Shown: positions 14,476-23,970, counted from the stretch's first letter. The stretch is DNA of 64,000 nt from Sphaerisporangium perillae (GCF_023276435.1 NZ_JALLPO010000028.1:1-64000); one strand, 5' to 3'. Notes: generated from the letters alone by a model not told the origin. Numbers and translations: made by a program.

Positions 14476-16992
14476 GTGACCGACGACGCCTTCGATGACG
14501 TGGTGCAGAAGCTCGATCTCGAGCAGAAGGTACGGCTGCTCACCGGAGCGACCGCGTGGCGCACCCATGCCGAGCCCGACATCGGCCTGCGTTCGATCGT
14601 GACCTCCGATGGGCCGATCGGTGTGCGCGGCCAGGGGTGGGACGAGCGGAGCACTTCCCTCACGTTGCCCTCGCCCACCGCGCTCGCCGCGAGCTGGGAC
14701 GAGCGCCTTGTGGAGCGGCTCGGCGCGCTGCTGGCCGCCGAGGCACGGCGCAAGGGCGTCGACGTGCTGCTCGCGCCGACCATCAACCTGCACCGCTCGC
14801 CGCTCGGCGGCAGGCACTTCGAGTGCTACTCCGAGGACCCGCTGCTCACCGCGCGGATCGGCGTGGCCTGCGTGCGGGGCGTGCAGTCGGGCGGCGTCGC
14901 CGCCACGGCCAAGCACTACGTGGCCAACGACTCCGAGACCGAGCGGCTCACGCTCGACGCGCGGGTCGGCGAGCGGACGCTGCGCGAGCTGTATCTGGTG
15001 CCGTTCGAGGCCGCCGTCGAGGCCGGCGTGTGGGTCGTCATGGCCGCCTACAACGGGGTCAACGGCGCCACCATGACCGAGAACCCCCTGCTCGCCGAAC
15101 CGCTGAAGGGCGAGTGGGGCTTCGACGGCCTGGTCGTGTCCGACTGGGGGGCGGTGCGCTCCACGGTCGCGGCCGGACGGGCCGCGCAGGACCTGGCCAT
15201 GCCGGGCCCCGACGGGCCGTGGGGCGAGGCCCTGGTCGCCGCCGTGCGGGCCGGCGAGGTGCCGGAGGAGGCCGTCGACGAGAAGGTCCGCCGCCTCCTG
15301 CGCCTGGCCTCCCGCGTCGGCGCGCTATCGCCGGACGCCCCCTCCCCCGCCCGAGCGCCGTCCGCCCCCTTGGCCCCGGCCGCGGTGGACCCGGCCGCGG
15401 CGAAGACGGAGGCGGCAGGGGCGAGGACCGAGGACTTCGACGGCCCGGAGGCCCGGGCGCTGCTGCGCGAGGCGGTCGTCGCGAGCACGGTGCTGCTCCG
15501 CAACGAGCGTTCGGCCCTTCCCCTGGCCCCCGAGCGCCTGCGAACGGTGGCGGTGATCGGCCCGAACGCCGCCGAGCCGCGCATCCAGGGCGGGGGCAGC
15601 GCGGGCGTCTACCCGGTGCGCGCCGTCTCGCCGCTGGAGGGCGTCCGCGACGCCCTCGCCGGCCGGGCCGAGGTGGTGCACGCCGCCGGCGTGCGCATCA
15701 GCGACCGCCCCACCCCGCTCGACCTCGGCAACGCCCGCGACCCGAGGACCGGCGAGCCCGGCGTGCTGGTACGGCTGCTGTCCGCCGGCGGCGAGGAGCT
15801 GCACGCCGAGCACCGGCTCACCGGGCGCATCCTCGAACCCGCGCTGGTGGAGTCCTCGGCCACCGTCGAGATCCGCGCACTGCTGTGCCCGCCGGCCGGC
15901 GGCCGGTGGACCCTGGCGGTCGCCGGATGGGGCCACGTCAGCCTGGAGGCGGACGGCACGACGGTCATCAACGAAGAGGTCGAGCGCGACACCGACGACC
16001 CCGCGACGGTGCACCTCACCCCGCCCTACCGGCACGCGACCCTGGACCTCGCCGCGGGCCGGGAGGTGGAGCTGGTCGCCCGCCGGCGCCTGGACCCCGG
16101 CAGCGGGCTCGCCTCGGTACTGGCCGCCGATCCGCCGCGCCGCGCCGCCGGCGAGGAGCTGGCCGCCGCGGTCGAGCTGGCGCGGGCCGCCGACGTCGCG
16201 ATCGTGGTGGTCGGCACCACCGAGGAGGTCGAGAGCGAGGGCTACGACCGCACGGACCTTCGCCTCCCCGGCGACCAGGACGAGCTGGTCCGGGCGGTCG
16301 CGGCGGTCAATCCGGCCACCGTGGTGGTGGTCAACGCGGGCGGCCCGGTCGACATGCCGTGGCGCGAGCAGGTGCCGGCGGTGCTGCTGAGCTGGTTCCC
16401 CGGGCAGGAGTACGGGCACGGGCTGGCGGACGTGCTGTTCGGCGCGGCCGAACCCGGCGGGCGGCTGCCCACCACCTGGGCCGGGCGCGCGCTGATCGGC
16501 ACCACGCCGGTGGACGGCGTCCTCGCCTACACCGAGGGCCCGCACATCGGCCACCGCGCGTGGCTGCGGGAGCCGTCCGGAGCCGGCGCGGGAGCCGCGT
16601 ATTGGTTCGGCCACGGGCTCGGCTACACGACCTGGTCCTATGAGAGCGTTCTCGCCCCCGAGCGGGCCGAGCCCGGCGGCCCGTTCACGGTGCGGGTGCG
16701 GCTGCGCAACACCGGCGACCGGGCGGGCGGCGAGGTCGTGCAGGTCTACCTGGCCCGGCCGAGCAGTGCCGTGGAGCGGCCGGTGCGCTGGCTCGCCGGT
16801 TTCGCGCGGGTGGAGGCCGAGCCCGGGCAGAGCGTCGAGGCCGTGGTGGAGGTGGCGGCGCGCGCGTTCCAGCACTGGTCCGCCGAGCGCCACGCCTGGA
16901 CGGCCGAGCCCGGCGCGTACACCGTGCTGGCAGGACGTTCAGCCGCCGATCTACCATTGACCGCGACGACGTCGGTGGCGGCGTCCGGCTGA
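14476..16992 (+). CDS. family GH3 beta-glucosidase with PA14 insert
   Basis: 838 residues from GTG, with AGAGGA a few bases upstream. No signal peptide, so probably cytoplasmic. The N-terminal GH3 barrel (about 1-280) has the substrate motif AKHYVANDSE and the nucleophile motif VVSDWGAV (Asp about 223). The C-terminal GH3 domain is interrupted by a PA14-like module (about 410-560), and a fibronectin-III-like domain ends the protein. It should release glucose from beta-linked oligosaccharides. Two LacI operators lie upstream and one downstream before LacI C, so it belongs to the beta-glucan regulon. Confidence 0.93.
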   Translation: MTDDAFDDVVQKLDLEQKVRLLTGATAWRTHAEPDIGLRSIVTSDGPIGVRGQGWDERSTSLTLPSPTALAASWDERLVERLGALLAAEARRKGVDVLLAPTINLHRSPLGGRHFECYSEDPLLTARIGVACVRGVQSGGVAATAKHYVANDSETERLTLDARVGERTLRELYLVPFEAAVEAGVWVVMAAYNGVNGATMTENPLLAEPLKGEWGFDGLVVSDWGAVRSTVAAGRAAQDLAMPGPDGPWGEALVAAVRAGEVPEEAVDEKVRRLLRLASRVGALSPDAPSPARAPSAPLAPAAVDPAAAKTEAAGARTEDFDGPEARALLREAVVASTVLLRNERSALPLAPERLRTVAVIGPNAAEPRIQGGGSAGVYPVRAVSPLEGVRDALAGRAEVVHAAGVRISDRPTPLDLGNARDPRTGEPGVLVRLLSAGGEELHAEHRLTGRILEPALVESSATVEIRALLCPPAGGRWTLAVAGWGHVSLEADGTTVINEEVERDTDDPATVHLTPPYRHATLDLAAGREVELVARRRLDPGSGLASVLAADPPRRAAGEELAAAVELARAADVAIVVVGTTEEVESEGYDRTDLRLPGDQDELVRAVAAVNPATVVVVNAGGPVDMPWREQVPAVLLSWFPGQEYGHGLADVLFGAAEPGGRLPTTWAGRALIGTTPVDGVLAYTEGPHIGHRAWLREPSGAGAGAAYWFGHGLGYTTWSYESVLAPERAEPGGPFTVRVRLRNTGDRAGGEVVQVYLARPSSAVERPVRWLAGFARVEAEPGQSVEAVVEVAARAFQHWSAERHAWTAEPGAYTVLAGRSAADLPLTATTSVAASG

Positions 16993-17013
16993 TCCACCGG
17001 CGATGGAGAGGCG

Positions 17014-17043
17014 TTGGAGAGCGCTCTCCCGGCATGCTATAAA
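17014..17043 (+). promoter_or_regulatory. lacI C promoter with operator between -35 and -10
   Basis: TTGGAG (17014-17019) and TATAAA (17038-17043) are 18 bases apart. The perfect palindrome GGAGAGCGCTCTCC (17016-17029) overlaps the -35 and the spacer. The ATG is at 17050, seven bases after the -10, so transcription should start at or next to the start codon. This predicts an auto-repressed, leaderless regulator gene. Confidence 0.75.
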
Positions 17044-17049
17044 AGCCCC

Positions 17050-18102
17050 ATGAGCCAAGGTCGCCCGCCCGTGCCGGCATCCCCCACCCTGGAGGACGTC
17101 GCGCGCGCGGCGGGCGTGTCCCGCGCGACCGTCTCCCGCGTCATCAACGGCATCCGCAACGTCGATCCCGTGATCCAGGAGACGGTCAGGCGGGCCATCG
17201 CCGATACCGGCTATGTCCCGAACCGCGCCGCCCGTTCCCTGGTCACCCGCCGCACCGGGGCGATCGCCCTGGTCGTCTCGGGCGCGGGCGAGGAGAGCGG
17301 CGAGAGCCCCTTTCACAGCCAGGTCTTCGCCGACCCGTTCTTCGGCCGCGTGGCCAGCGGAGTCGTCGGCTTCCTGCGCCCGCGCGGCATCCACCCGATC
17401 CTGATGTTCGCCGAGACCGCCGAGGCCCGCGCGCAGGTCATCGCCTACCTGCGGCAGGGGAACGCCGACGGGGCGATCCTCGTCTCCACCCAGGCCGAAG
17501 ACCCGCTGCCCCGGCTGCTGGTCGAGGCGTCCCTGCCGGCCGTGCTGTTCGCCCGGCCCGCGGAGCCGATCCCGATCAGCTACGTGGACGTCGCGCACCG
17601 GACGGGCGCCAAGCTCGCCGCCGACCATCTGGTGGCCCGGGGCCGCCTCCGCGTGGCCACGATCGCCGGCCCGCTGAACGTCCCGGCCGCCCAGGACCGC
17701 CTGTCGGGGTTCCGCGACGCGATGGCCGCGCACGGCCACCCCTACATCCCCTGTGCCGAGGGCGACTTCACCCTCGACAGCGGCGAGGCCGCGATGGAAC
17801 GGCTGCTGGCCGAGTACCCCGGCCTCGACGGAGTCTTCATCGCCAACGACCTGATGGCCCAGGGCGCCCTGCCGGTGCTGCGCCACCACGGGCGGCGCGT
17901 GCCCGAGGACGTCGCCGTGGTCGGCTTCGACGACAGCAGCGCGGCGACCGCGAGCAGGCCCCCGCTCACGACGATCCGCCACCCCGTCGAGGACATGGCG
18001 GCCGAGATGGCCCGGCTGCTGGCCGCCCACATCGACGACCCGGACCAACCCGTCACCTCGATCATCTTCGAGCCGTCCCTCGTGGTCAGAGACTCCACCT
18101 GA
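17050..18102 (+). CDS. LacI-family transcriptional regulator C
   Basis: 350 residues. The HTH PTLEDVARAAGVSRATVSRV lies at about 12-31, followed by a sensor domain with a longer loop after the hinge (SGAGEESGESPFHSQVFADP) than copies A and B. No Shine-Dalgarno precedes the ATG; a TATAAA seven bases upstream predicts a leaderless transcript. An upstream in-frame ATG inside the operator region is unlikely. It follows GH3 with an operator in its own promoter, the classic autoregulation layout, making it the best candidate for the regulator of the GAGAGCGCTCTC sites near GH3 and importer 2. The ligand is unknown. Confidence 0.9.
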   Translation: MSQGRPPVPASPTLEDVARAAGVSRATVSRVINGIRNVDPVIQETVRRAIADTGYVPNRAARSLVTRRTGAIALVVSGAGEESGESPFHSQVFADPFFGRVASGVVGFLRPRGIHPILMFAETAEARAQVIAYLRQGNADGAILVSTQAEDPLPRLLVEASLPAVLFARPAEPIPISYVDVAHRTGAKLAADHLVARGRLRVATIAGPLNVPAAQDRLSGFRDAMAAHGHPYIPCAEGDFTLDSGEAAMERLLAEYPGLDGVFIANDLMAQGALPVLRHHGRRVPEDVAVVGFDDSSAATASRPPLTTIRHPVEDMAAEMARLLAAHIDDPDQPVTSIIFEPSLVVRDST

Positions 18103-18456
18103 ATTCCCGGCCCGCCCGAGCGCCGCGACTTGCCGGTGTCGGCCTCGTCGCGCGGGCCGTGGACCGGCTCGCCGCGACCCCGGCTCCACCGGCCGGTGGA
18201 AAGGACGAACGGCCCTGTCCCCGGGGTCCGCTCCCCTGAGAATCTCGATTCGTACGCCGAGGTCGAGAGGTCATGGGAATGTGCGATTACTGCCGATCAC
18301 CGCCTGGGACCGCATCACGACGGAGCCGCACGCGGCCGGACGCCAGGCGTGCCACCCGGCGTTCGCGAGGATGAGGCGGCGGACCTCGCTCGACGGCCGG
18401 GCGCGATGGTCGCTCGCCGCCTGAGCCCGTTAGCCCTATGAGTGGAATGAGATCCA

Positions 18457-19689
18457 ATGCGCGTCATATCCGAATCGCGGCTCACTTCCGTGCTGTCCGG
18501 GCTGCCCGGCGTGCCGCGGGTCGTGGCCAGCGGCAACTTCGCCACCCCTTGGCGGGCCCTGGCCGTGCTGGACGCGGCGGTACAGGAGTACCGGCTGTTC
18601 ATGTTGAACGCCCAGGAGGGCGTCCCCGACCGCGACGGGGTGACCCTCGAGTCGCCGTTCATCGGGCCGGGCATGCGCCGCCGGGCCGGTCTGCGGTACT
18701 TCCCCTCGCGGCTGTCGCTCGTGCCGTTCCTGCTCACCCAGGCGCTGCCGCCCGACGTCGTTATCGTGCACACCTCCACGCCGGTGGACGGCACGATCTC
18801 GCTCGGCACCGAGGTCAACATCCTGCCGGCCGCGATAGACGCGGTCCGCGCGCGCGGGGGGCTCGTCATCGCCCAGCTCAACCCGCGCATGCCCTACACC
18901 TACGGCGACGCCGTGCTGGCCCTTGAGGAGCTCGACTACGCCATCGAGGCCGACGAGCCGCTCGCCTCGCCGGAACCGCGCCCGCCGGGCGAGGTGTCGC
19001 GGGCCATCGGCGAGCGGGTGGCCCGCCTGGTCCCCGAGCACGCCACGCTACAGCTCGGGATCGGCCAGGTGCCCGACGCCGTGCTGGCGGCGCTCACCCC
19101 GCGCCGCGGTCTCGCGGTGTGGTCGGAGATGTTCAGCGACGGCGTGCTCGCCCTGGAGAAGGCCGGCACGCTGGACCCCGGCACGCCGATCACCGCGTCG
19201 TTCATCTTCGGCACCGCCCAGCTGTACGACTGGGTCGACCGCAACCCGCGGGTGCGGATGCTGCGCACCGAGAAGACCAACGACCCGGCCGTGATCGCCA
19301 AGCAGCCCGGGCTGACGTCGGTGAACAGCGCGCTCCAGGTCGACCTGTACGCCCAGGCGAACGCGGCCCGGGTGCGCGGCCTCATCTACTCGGGCTTCGG
19401 CGGCCAGACCGACTTCATCGTCGGGGCGATGCACTCGCCGGGCGGGCGGGCGATCATCGCGTTGCCGTCGTGGCACCCGAAGGCCGACGTGTCCACCGTG
19501 GTGCCGCGCCTCGCCGGGCCGGTCACCTCCTTCCAGCACAGCTACATCGCCAGCGAGCAGGGCACCGCGACCATCTGGGGGAACGACGCCACCACCCAGG
19601 CCCAGCAGCTTCTCGACAATGTGGCCCACCCGGACGCCCGCGACGAGCTGCGGGAGGCCGGCCGCCTGCTCGGGTTCGCACTGCGCTGA
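18457..19689 (+). CDS. acetyl-CoA hydrolase/transferase family protein
   Basis: 410 residues with the two-domain CoA-transferase family I fold of the 4-hydroxybutyrate CoA-transferase/acetyl-CoA hydrolase group. The conserved WSEMFSDGVLAL segment carries the expected catalytic Glu, and GFGGQTDFIVGA matches the oxyanion/CoA region. It would transfer CoA between small acids or hydrolyse acyl-CoA in the cytoplasm. It is not obviously linked to the sugar genes around it and has no partner gene. The 354 bases before it (18103-18456) contain no gene or clear promoter that I can support. Only a weak GGA precedes the ATG. Confidence 0.88.
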   Translation: MRVISESRLTSVLSGLPGVPRVVASGNFATPWRALAVLDAAVQEYRLFMLNAQEGVPDRDGVTLESPFIGPGMRRRAGLRYFPSRLSLVPFLLTQALPPDVVIVHTSTPVDGTISLGTEVNILPAAIDAVRARGGLVIAQLNPRMPYTYGDAVLALEELDYAIEADEPLASPEPRPPGEVSRAIGERVARLVPEHATLQLGIGQVPDAVLAALTPRRGLAVWSEMFSDGVLALEKAGTLDPGTPITASFIFGTAQLYDWVDRNPRVRMLRTEKTNDPAVIAKQPGLTSVNSALQVDLYAQANAARVRGLIYSGFGGQTDFIVGAMHSPGGRAIIALPSWHPKADVSTVVPRLAGPVTSFQHSYIASEQGTATIWGNDATTQAQQLLDNVAHPDARDELREAGRLLGFALR

Positions 19690-19707
19690 GCGCTCTGGAA
19701 AAAGTGC

Positions 19708-19734
19708 TCCGTTCCCTTGCCCAATAGGAACGGA
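19708..19734. terminator. inverted repeat after the CoA-transferase gene
   Basis: TCCGTTCC (19708-19715) and GGAACGGA (19727-19734) form a perfect 8-bp stem with an 11-base loop, 18 bases after the stop codon. It could be a weak terminator. Confidence 0.5.
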
Positions 19735-19735
19735 C

Positions 19736-19885
19736 GTGATCGAGGACCTGTCCAGGGACTTCCACCTGGTCATCCCCTCGCTGCCCGGCTTCGGGTTCTC
19801 CGGCCCGACCACAGAGCGCGGCTGGAACCGCTACCGCACCGCCAGGGCGTGGGCGGAGCTGATGCGCCGGCTCGGCGCCTTCAAC
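19736..19885 (+). pseudogene. fragment of an epoxide hydrolase (alpha/beta hydrolase)
   Basis: About 50 codons read DFHLVIPSLPGFGFSGP and ARAWAELMRRLG, matching the N-terminal oxyanion-loop region of epoxide hydrolase family proteins, in which HLVIPSLPGxGFSG is strongly conserved. Neither the EHN domain before it nor the catalytic Asp/His region after it is present; the frame runs into unrelated sequence and the reverse strand of a permease. It is a remnant of a deleted gene. Confidence 0.75.
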
Positions 19886-20017
19886 CAGCTGCAGGCGCAG
19901 GCGCCGCAGACGCTCGCGCACGCCCCGAGAGGTCTCGTGGGCGGGGCCGGCACACGAGTCGTCCCGAGAGGTCGAGCGATGATCGTCTACTGGACGGCCT
20001 TCCGCGAACCCTCGCAG

Positions 20018-20857
20018 TCACTTCACCGCGCCCGCGGTGAGGCCCTGGACGAGGTAGCGCTGGAGCAGGAGGAAGCCGGCCACGACCGGGACGCTGACGA
20101 CCAGGGAGGCCGCCATGACCTGGTTCCAGTACACGTTGTTCTCGGTGGCGTAGCCGCGCAGCCCGACGGCGAGGGTCCGGGTGGACTCGTCGGTCATGAC
20201 CGAGGCGAACAGCACCTCTCCCCACGCCGTCATGAAGGCGTAGATGGCCACCGCCACGATGCCGGGGATCGCGGCCGGGATCACCACCCGGAACAGGGCG
20301 CCGAGCGGCCCGCTCCCGTCCACCTTCGCCGCCTCGTCCAGCGCCACCGGGATGGAGTCGAAGTAGCCGACCAGCATCCAGATCGAGAACGGCAGCGAGA
20401 ACGTCAGGTAGGTGATGATCAGCCCGAGGCGGCTTCCGTACAGCTCCAGGCCGGTGGCGTTGCCGACGTTCACGAAGATCATGAACAGTGGCAGCAGGAA
20501 CAGGATGCCCGGGAACATCTGCGTGGACAGCACGGTGACGGTGAAGACCTTGCGGCCGGGGAAGCGGTAGCGGCTGACCGCGTAGGCCGCGAAGATCGCC
20601 ACCGTCACCGACGCCACGGAGGCGACCGACGCCACGACCAGGCTGTTGACGAAGTAACGGCCCAGCGGCACGGTCCGCCAGATGTCGGAGAAGGGCCGCA
20701 GGCTGAACGTCGTCGGGATCCACGCGAAGCCGCTCTGCACGTCGCGCAGCGGCTTGATCGACGAGCTGGCCATCACGTACAGCGGGACCAGGGTGAACAG
20801 GGCGAGGAGGCCCAGCACGATCCAGCGTGCCCAGGGCAGCAACCGGGGCTCACGCAT
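20018..20857 (-). CDS. sugar ABC transporter permease (MalG type), importer 2
   Basis: 279 residues, six membrane segments, EAA loop ALDEAAKVDGSGPLGALFRV, C-terminus GLTAGAVK typical of MalG proteins. GGAGG lies before the ATG, and the start overlaps the end of the upstream permease gene by eight bases. It is the last gene of the importer-2 operon (SBP, MalF, MalG). Unlike importer 1, no hydrolase follows. Confidence 0.92.
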   Translation of the reverse strand: MREPRLLPWARWIVLGLLALFTLVPLYVMASSSIKPLRDVQSGFAWIPTTFSLRPFSDIWRTVPLGRYFVNSLVVASVASVASVTVAIFAAYAVSRYRFPGRKVFTVTVLSTQMFPGILFLLPLFMIFVNVGNATGLELYGSRLGLIITYLTFSLPFSIWMLVGYFDSIPVALDEAAKVDGSGPLGALFRVVIPAAIPGIVAVAIYAFMTAWGEVLFASVMTDESTRTLAVGLRGYATENNVYWNQVMAASLVVSVPVVAGFLLLQRYLVQGLTAGAVK

Positions 20858-21869
20858 TGCTCTTCCTCCGGGAGGTCGTCACCAGGTAGACCGCCGTCAC
20901 CAGGAGCAGGAACAGCAGCAGCAGGACCGACATCGCCGAGCCGGAGCCGAAGTTCCAGGTGATGAACGAACTCTGGTAGATGTGCACCGAGATCAGGTCC
21001 GCCTGCTGCGGCGCCGCCTTGCCGAACAGCACATAGGGGGTGTTGAAGTCGTTGAAGGTCCACAGGAACAGTACGAGGACCAGCACCTGGTTCACCGGTC
21101 GCAGCATGGGCATGGTGATCGACCGCAGCTGCCGCCACCAGCCGGCGCCGTCGATGGCCGACGCCTCGTACAGGTCCTTGTCGATGTTCTGCAGTCCCGC
21201 CATGAGGATCAGGAAGGCGAACGGCCAGGAGCGCCAGACGCAGACCACCACCACGGCGGCGAAGCTGTTGCCGCCGATGAGCCAGAACGGGCGCTCGCCC
21301 AACAGGTGCAGCTGGTCGACCAGGACGTGGTTGACCAGGCCGGTGTCACGCTGGAACATGAAGCTCCAGGTGATCACTCCCGCGTAGACGGGGAGCGCGT
21401 ACGGGACCAGGAACAGCGTGCGCAGGAGTCCCCGGCCGCGGAAGGAGCCCTGCATCAGCACCGCCGCGGCCGTGCCGAACAGCCAGGACAGCCCCACCGC
21501 GAGCGCGGTGAAGCACACCGTGACGATGAACGAGTGGAGCAGCGCGGCGCCCACCGCCGAGTCGATGTCGACCGCGACCTGGTAGTTCGACAGCCCGACG
21601 AACGGAGCGGCCGACCAGTTGCGGATGAAGAACTGCGTGAGCCGCAGGAAGCTCATCCCGGCGCCGACGAGCATCGGGATCACGTGGATCAGCAGCTCCA
21701 GGAGGATCGCCGGCAGGATGAGCAGGTAGGGCAGGCCGAGGCGGCGCAGCCGTAACGGGAGCCGGGCGGCGACCCGGGAGGTCAGCCCCGCTCCGGGCGG
21801 ACGCGGCCCGCCTTCCGGTGGCGCGGCTCCGCGCCGCTCGTCATGGTGAGGCGTGGTGCGCGCGACCAT
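20850..21869 (-). CDS. sugar ABC transporter permease (MalF type), importer 2
   Basis: 339 residues. An N-terminal cytoplasmic stretch of about 45 residues rich in Pro/Arg is followed by six membrane segments and the EAA loop DLYEASAIDGAGWWRQLRSI. AGAGGA precedes the ATG. It follows the substrate-binding lipoprotein gene after about 180 bases and overlaps its partner permease. As in cassette 1 there is no ATPase gene, so a shared ATPase is likely. Confidence 0.92.
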   Translation of the reverse strand: MVARTTPHHDERRGAAPPEGGPRPPGAGLTSRVAARLPLRLRRLGLPYLLILPAILLELLIHVIPMLVGAGMSFLRLTQFFIRNWSAAPFVGLSNYQVAVDIDSAVGAALLHSFIVTVCFTALAVGLSWLFGTAAAVLMQGSFRGRGLLRTLFLVPYALPVYAGVITWSFMFQRDTGLVNHVLVDQLHLLGERPFWLIGGNSFAAVVVVCVWRSWPFAFLILMAGLQNIDKDLYEASAIDGAGWWRQLRSITMPMLRPVNQVLVLVLFLWTFNDFNTPYVLFGKAAPQQADLISVHIYQSSFITWNFGSGSAMSVLLLLFLLLVTAVYLVTTSRRKSNA

Positions 21870-22050
21870 CTATTCCTCTCGATTCGGCTGGGCCGGTCGT
21901 TCTCGGCGTCACAAGGTGGATCAGGGCCCTCCGGCCCCGGCGGGTCGCGCCGAAGCCGGAGGGAGTCGCGGACGGAGCCGGGCGGGCGGCGATCGGCGGA
22001 TCGATCGGGATGACGCCCGTCCCGGCACCGTCATGGCCGGACGTTGGGAC

Positions 22051-23376
22051 TCAGCTACCGGGCTGGACCTGCTGGTTGGCCTGGGTCAGCTTGGCCTTGA
22101 CCGACTCATCGGTGATCGGCTTGCCGCTGGCGGCGTCCGCCCACAGCTGGTTCATGGCGGTGCCGACCAGGGTCTCGAACTGGCTCTCCTCGGGCACCTG
22201 GGGCAGCGGTGCGGCGGTGCTGGCGAGGATCTGCTGGAACGCCTTGATGGTGGGGGTCTGGAACGCGGGGTCGTCGTAGGCGTCCGTGACGGTGGGCAGC
22301 GAGCCGTAGGTCTTGTTCAGGGTCTTCTGCTCCTCCGGGCTCGTCATGAACTTCACGAACTTCAGGGCGCCGTCCTTGTTCTTTGTGTAGTTGAACACGG
22401 ACATATTGATGCCGGCCACCATGCCGTTGACCTGCTTGCCGCCCGAGCTCGCATCCGGCAGCGGGATCGGGGCGAGCCCGTACTCGTCCTCCGTCATCCC
22501 GCTGGCCTTGATGTTGGAGGCGATCGACTGCCACATCAGCATCGCGGCCTTGCCGTTGACGAAGTCCTGGACGGCCTCGGTGCCGTTGCCGTACTCGGCG
22601 TTGCTCGGGTTGACGATCTTGTGGACCGCCATCAGGTCGAGGTACTGCTTGATGCCCGCGACGTTCTGCGCGGAGTCGAACTGCGGCTTGCCGCCGGCGT
22701 CGAACAGCTCGCCGCCGTGCTGCTGGCTGAAGATGAACGCGTGGTGGGAGTTCTCGCTGACGCTGGCGCCCTCCACCGCCAGACCCCACTGCTTGCCCTT
22801 GGTGAGCTTCTTCCCGTCGGCGATCAGCTCGTCCCAGGTCGCCGGCGGCTGGTCGATGCCGGCCTCCTTGAAGAGCTTCTTGTTGTAGAAGAGCCCGTAG
22901 GTCATGCCGTAGATCGGCACCCCCACGGGCGGCTTGCCGGCGGCGCCGGTCGCGGCGAGGCTCGGGCCGAGAAAGCGCTGCTTGCCGCCGAGGCCGGTGA
23001 GCAGGGTGTCGTCGAAGGGCACGAACGCCCCGGTGGCCTGCAGCGAGGCCGACCAGGTGTTGCCGATGTTGACGACGTCCGGTCCCTTGCCCGACGTGGT
23101 CGCGGCCAGGATCCGGTTGAGCAGGTCGGCCCAGGGGACCACTTCCACGTTGACCTTGATGCCGGTCTGCTTCTCGAACTTGTCCAGCTCGGGCTGCAGG
23201 ATCTGCTTGTCGGCCTCCACGCTGGGGCCCTGGTTGGAGGCCCAGTAGGTCAGGGTCTTGGCCGCGCCGGCGTCGGTGGACCCGCCGCCGTCACCGCCGT
23301 CACCGCCACCGCACGCCGAGGCCGCCGCCAGCAGCGTGGCCGCGACCGCCAGGTATCCGAACTTGGCTATACGCAC
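22051..23376 (-). CDS. extracellular sugar-binding lipoprotein of ABC importer 2
   Basis: 441 residues from GTG (23376) with GAGGGG six bases upstream. A signal peptide with lipobox AASAC (Cys about 22), then a Gly/Asp-rich spacer, then a maltose-binding-protein-like fold (TLTYWASNQGPSVEADKQIL onward, PDVVNIGNTWS, YGLFYNKKLFKEAG). It binds an oligosaccharide for the two downstream permeases. The LacI-type operators nearest to it lie some 680 and 810 bases upstream, beyond a decayed gene. The SBP is therefore probably a former second gene of a longer operon. Confidence 0.92.
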   Translation of the reverse strand: MRIAKFGYLAVAATLLAAASACGGGDGGDGGGSTDAGAAKTLTYWASNQGPSVEADKQILQPELDKFEKQTGIKVNVEVVPWADLLNRILAATTSGKGPDVVNIGNTWSASLQATGAFVPFDDTLLTGLGGKQRFLGPSLAATGAAGKPPVGVPIYGMTYGLFYNKKLFKEAGIDQPPATWDELIADGKKLTKGKQWGLAVEGASVSENSHHAFIFSQQHGGELFDAGGKPQFDSAQNVAGIKQYLDLMAVHKIVNPSNAEYGNGTEAVQDFVNGKAAMLMWQSIASNIKASGMTEDEYGLAPIPLPDASSGGKQVNGMVAGINMSVFNYTKNKDGALKFVKFMTSPEEQKTLNKTYGSLPTVTDAYDDPAFQTPTIKAFQQILASTAAPLPQVPEESQFETLVGTAMNQLWADAASGKPITDESVKAKLTQANQQVQPGS

Positions 23377-23555
23377 AACAATCCCCTCGGTTGATCTCGA
23401 CTCCGGGCCCGATGCCGATGGAGTCGCCATACGCCGGAACGGCTCCGCCGCAGGATCGCGGGAAGCCGCGGGAGGTCCTCCGAACGCCGGTGAGGGCCCC
23501 GCTTTGAGGGGCCCGGCCCGCGCCGCCCGGCGGCGGCTCGGACCGGGCCGGCTCG

Positions 23556-23970
23556 CTAGGGGTAGCCGACGAGGTAGACGACCTGTGTGGCGGTGTCGGC
23601 CGGTCCCCTGCTGTCGTTGATGACATCGCGGATCGTTCCGACGCCGCCGAGCGAGACCCAGGCCATGTCCTGGTGTACGCGCGGCCGCGCTCGCCGTTCC
23701 ACACGCCACGGACGAGCACCTCCTGCGGTGTGGCCGGGTTGCCCGCGTGGCCGGCCGAGGAGCCGGCCGGCCCGGCCTCGACCGGCACGGGCGAGTTCAC
23801 CGGGCCGGCGTCGATGAGGATGCCGGCCACCTTCACCCCGTCCACGCCGGCGACCGACAGCGCGATGACACCATTGCCCGGGATCAGCCTGGCAAGCCCC
23901 AGGCAGGGGAACACGGTGTCGGGGCGGGTCACCCTGAGCGTCTTGGTCGAGGAGCAGGCCCAAACGGCGC
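23556..23970 (-). pseudogene. decayed secreted beta-helix (pectin-lyase-fold) protein gene
   Basis: One minus-strand frame reads KTLRVTRPDTVFPCLGLARL and then GNGVIALSVAGVDGVKVAGI, DAGPVNSPVPVEAGPAGSS. This is the core pattern of actinomycete proteins often labelled coagulation factor 5/8 type domain or adenylyl-cyclase-like, which have a parallel beta-helix. The frame is lost near 23690 and continues in another frame as MAWVSLGGVGTIRDVINDSR, with a stop at 23556. No start, signal peptide or full length remains. It lies between the operators and importer 2, so it was probably the first gene of that operon. Confidence 0.75.

Noticed and set aside
18103-18456. A possible small gene in the 354-base gap before the CoA-transferase gene
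   Set aside because: Open frames there lack ribosome sites, recognisable motifs and consistent codon usage.
19686-19697. A GAGCGCTC core at the CoA-transferase stop codon, like the sugar operators
   Set aside because: Only eight bases are symmetric, and it overlaps a stop codon with no promoter near; chance is likely.
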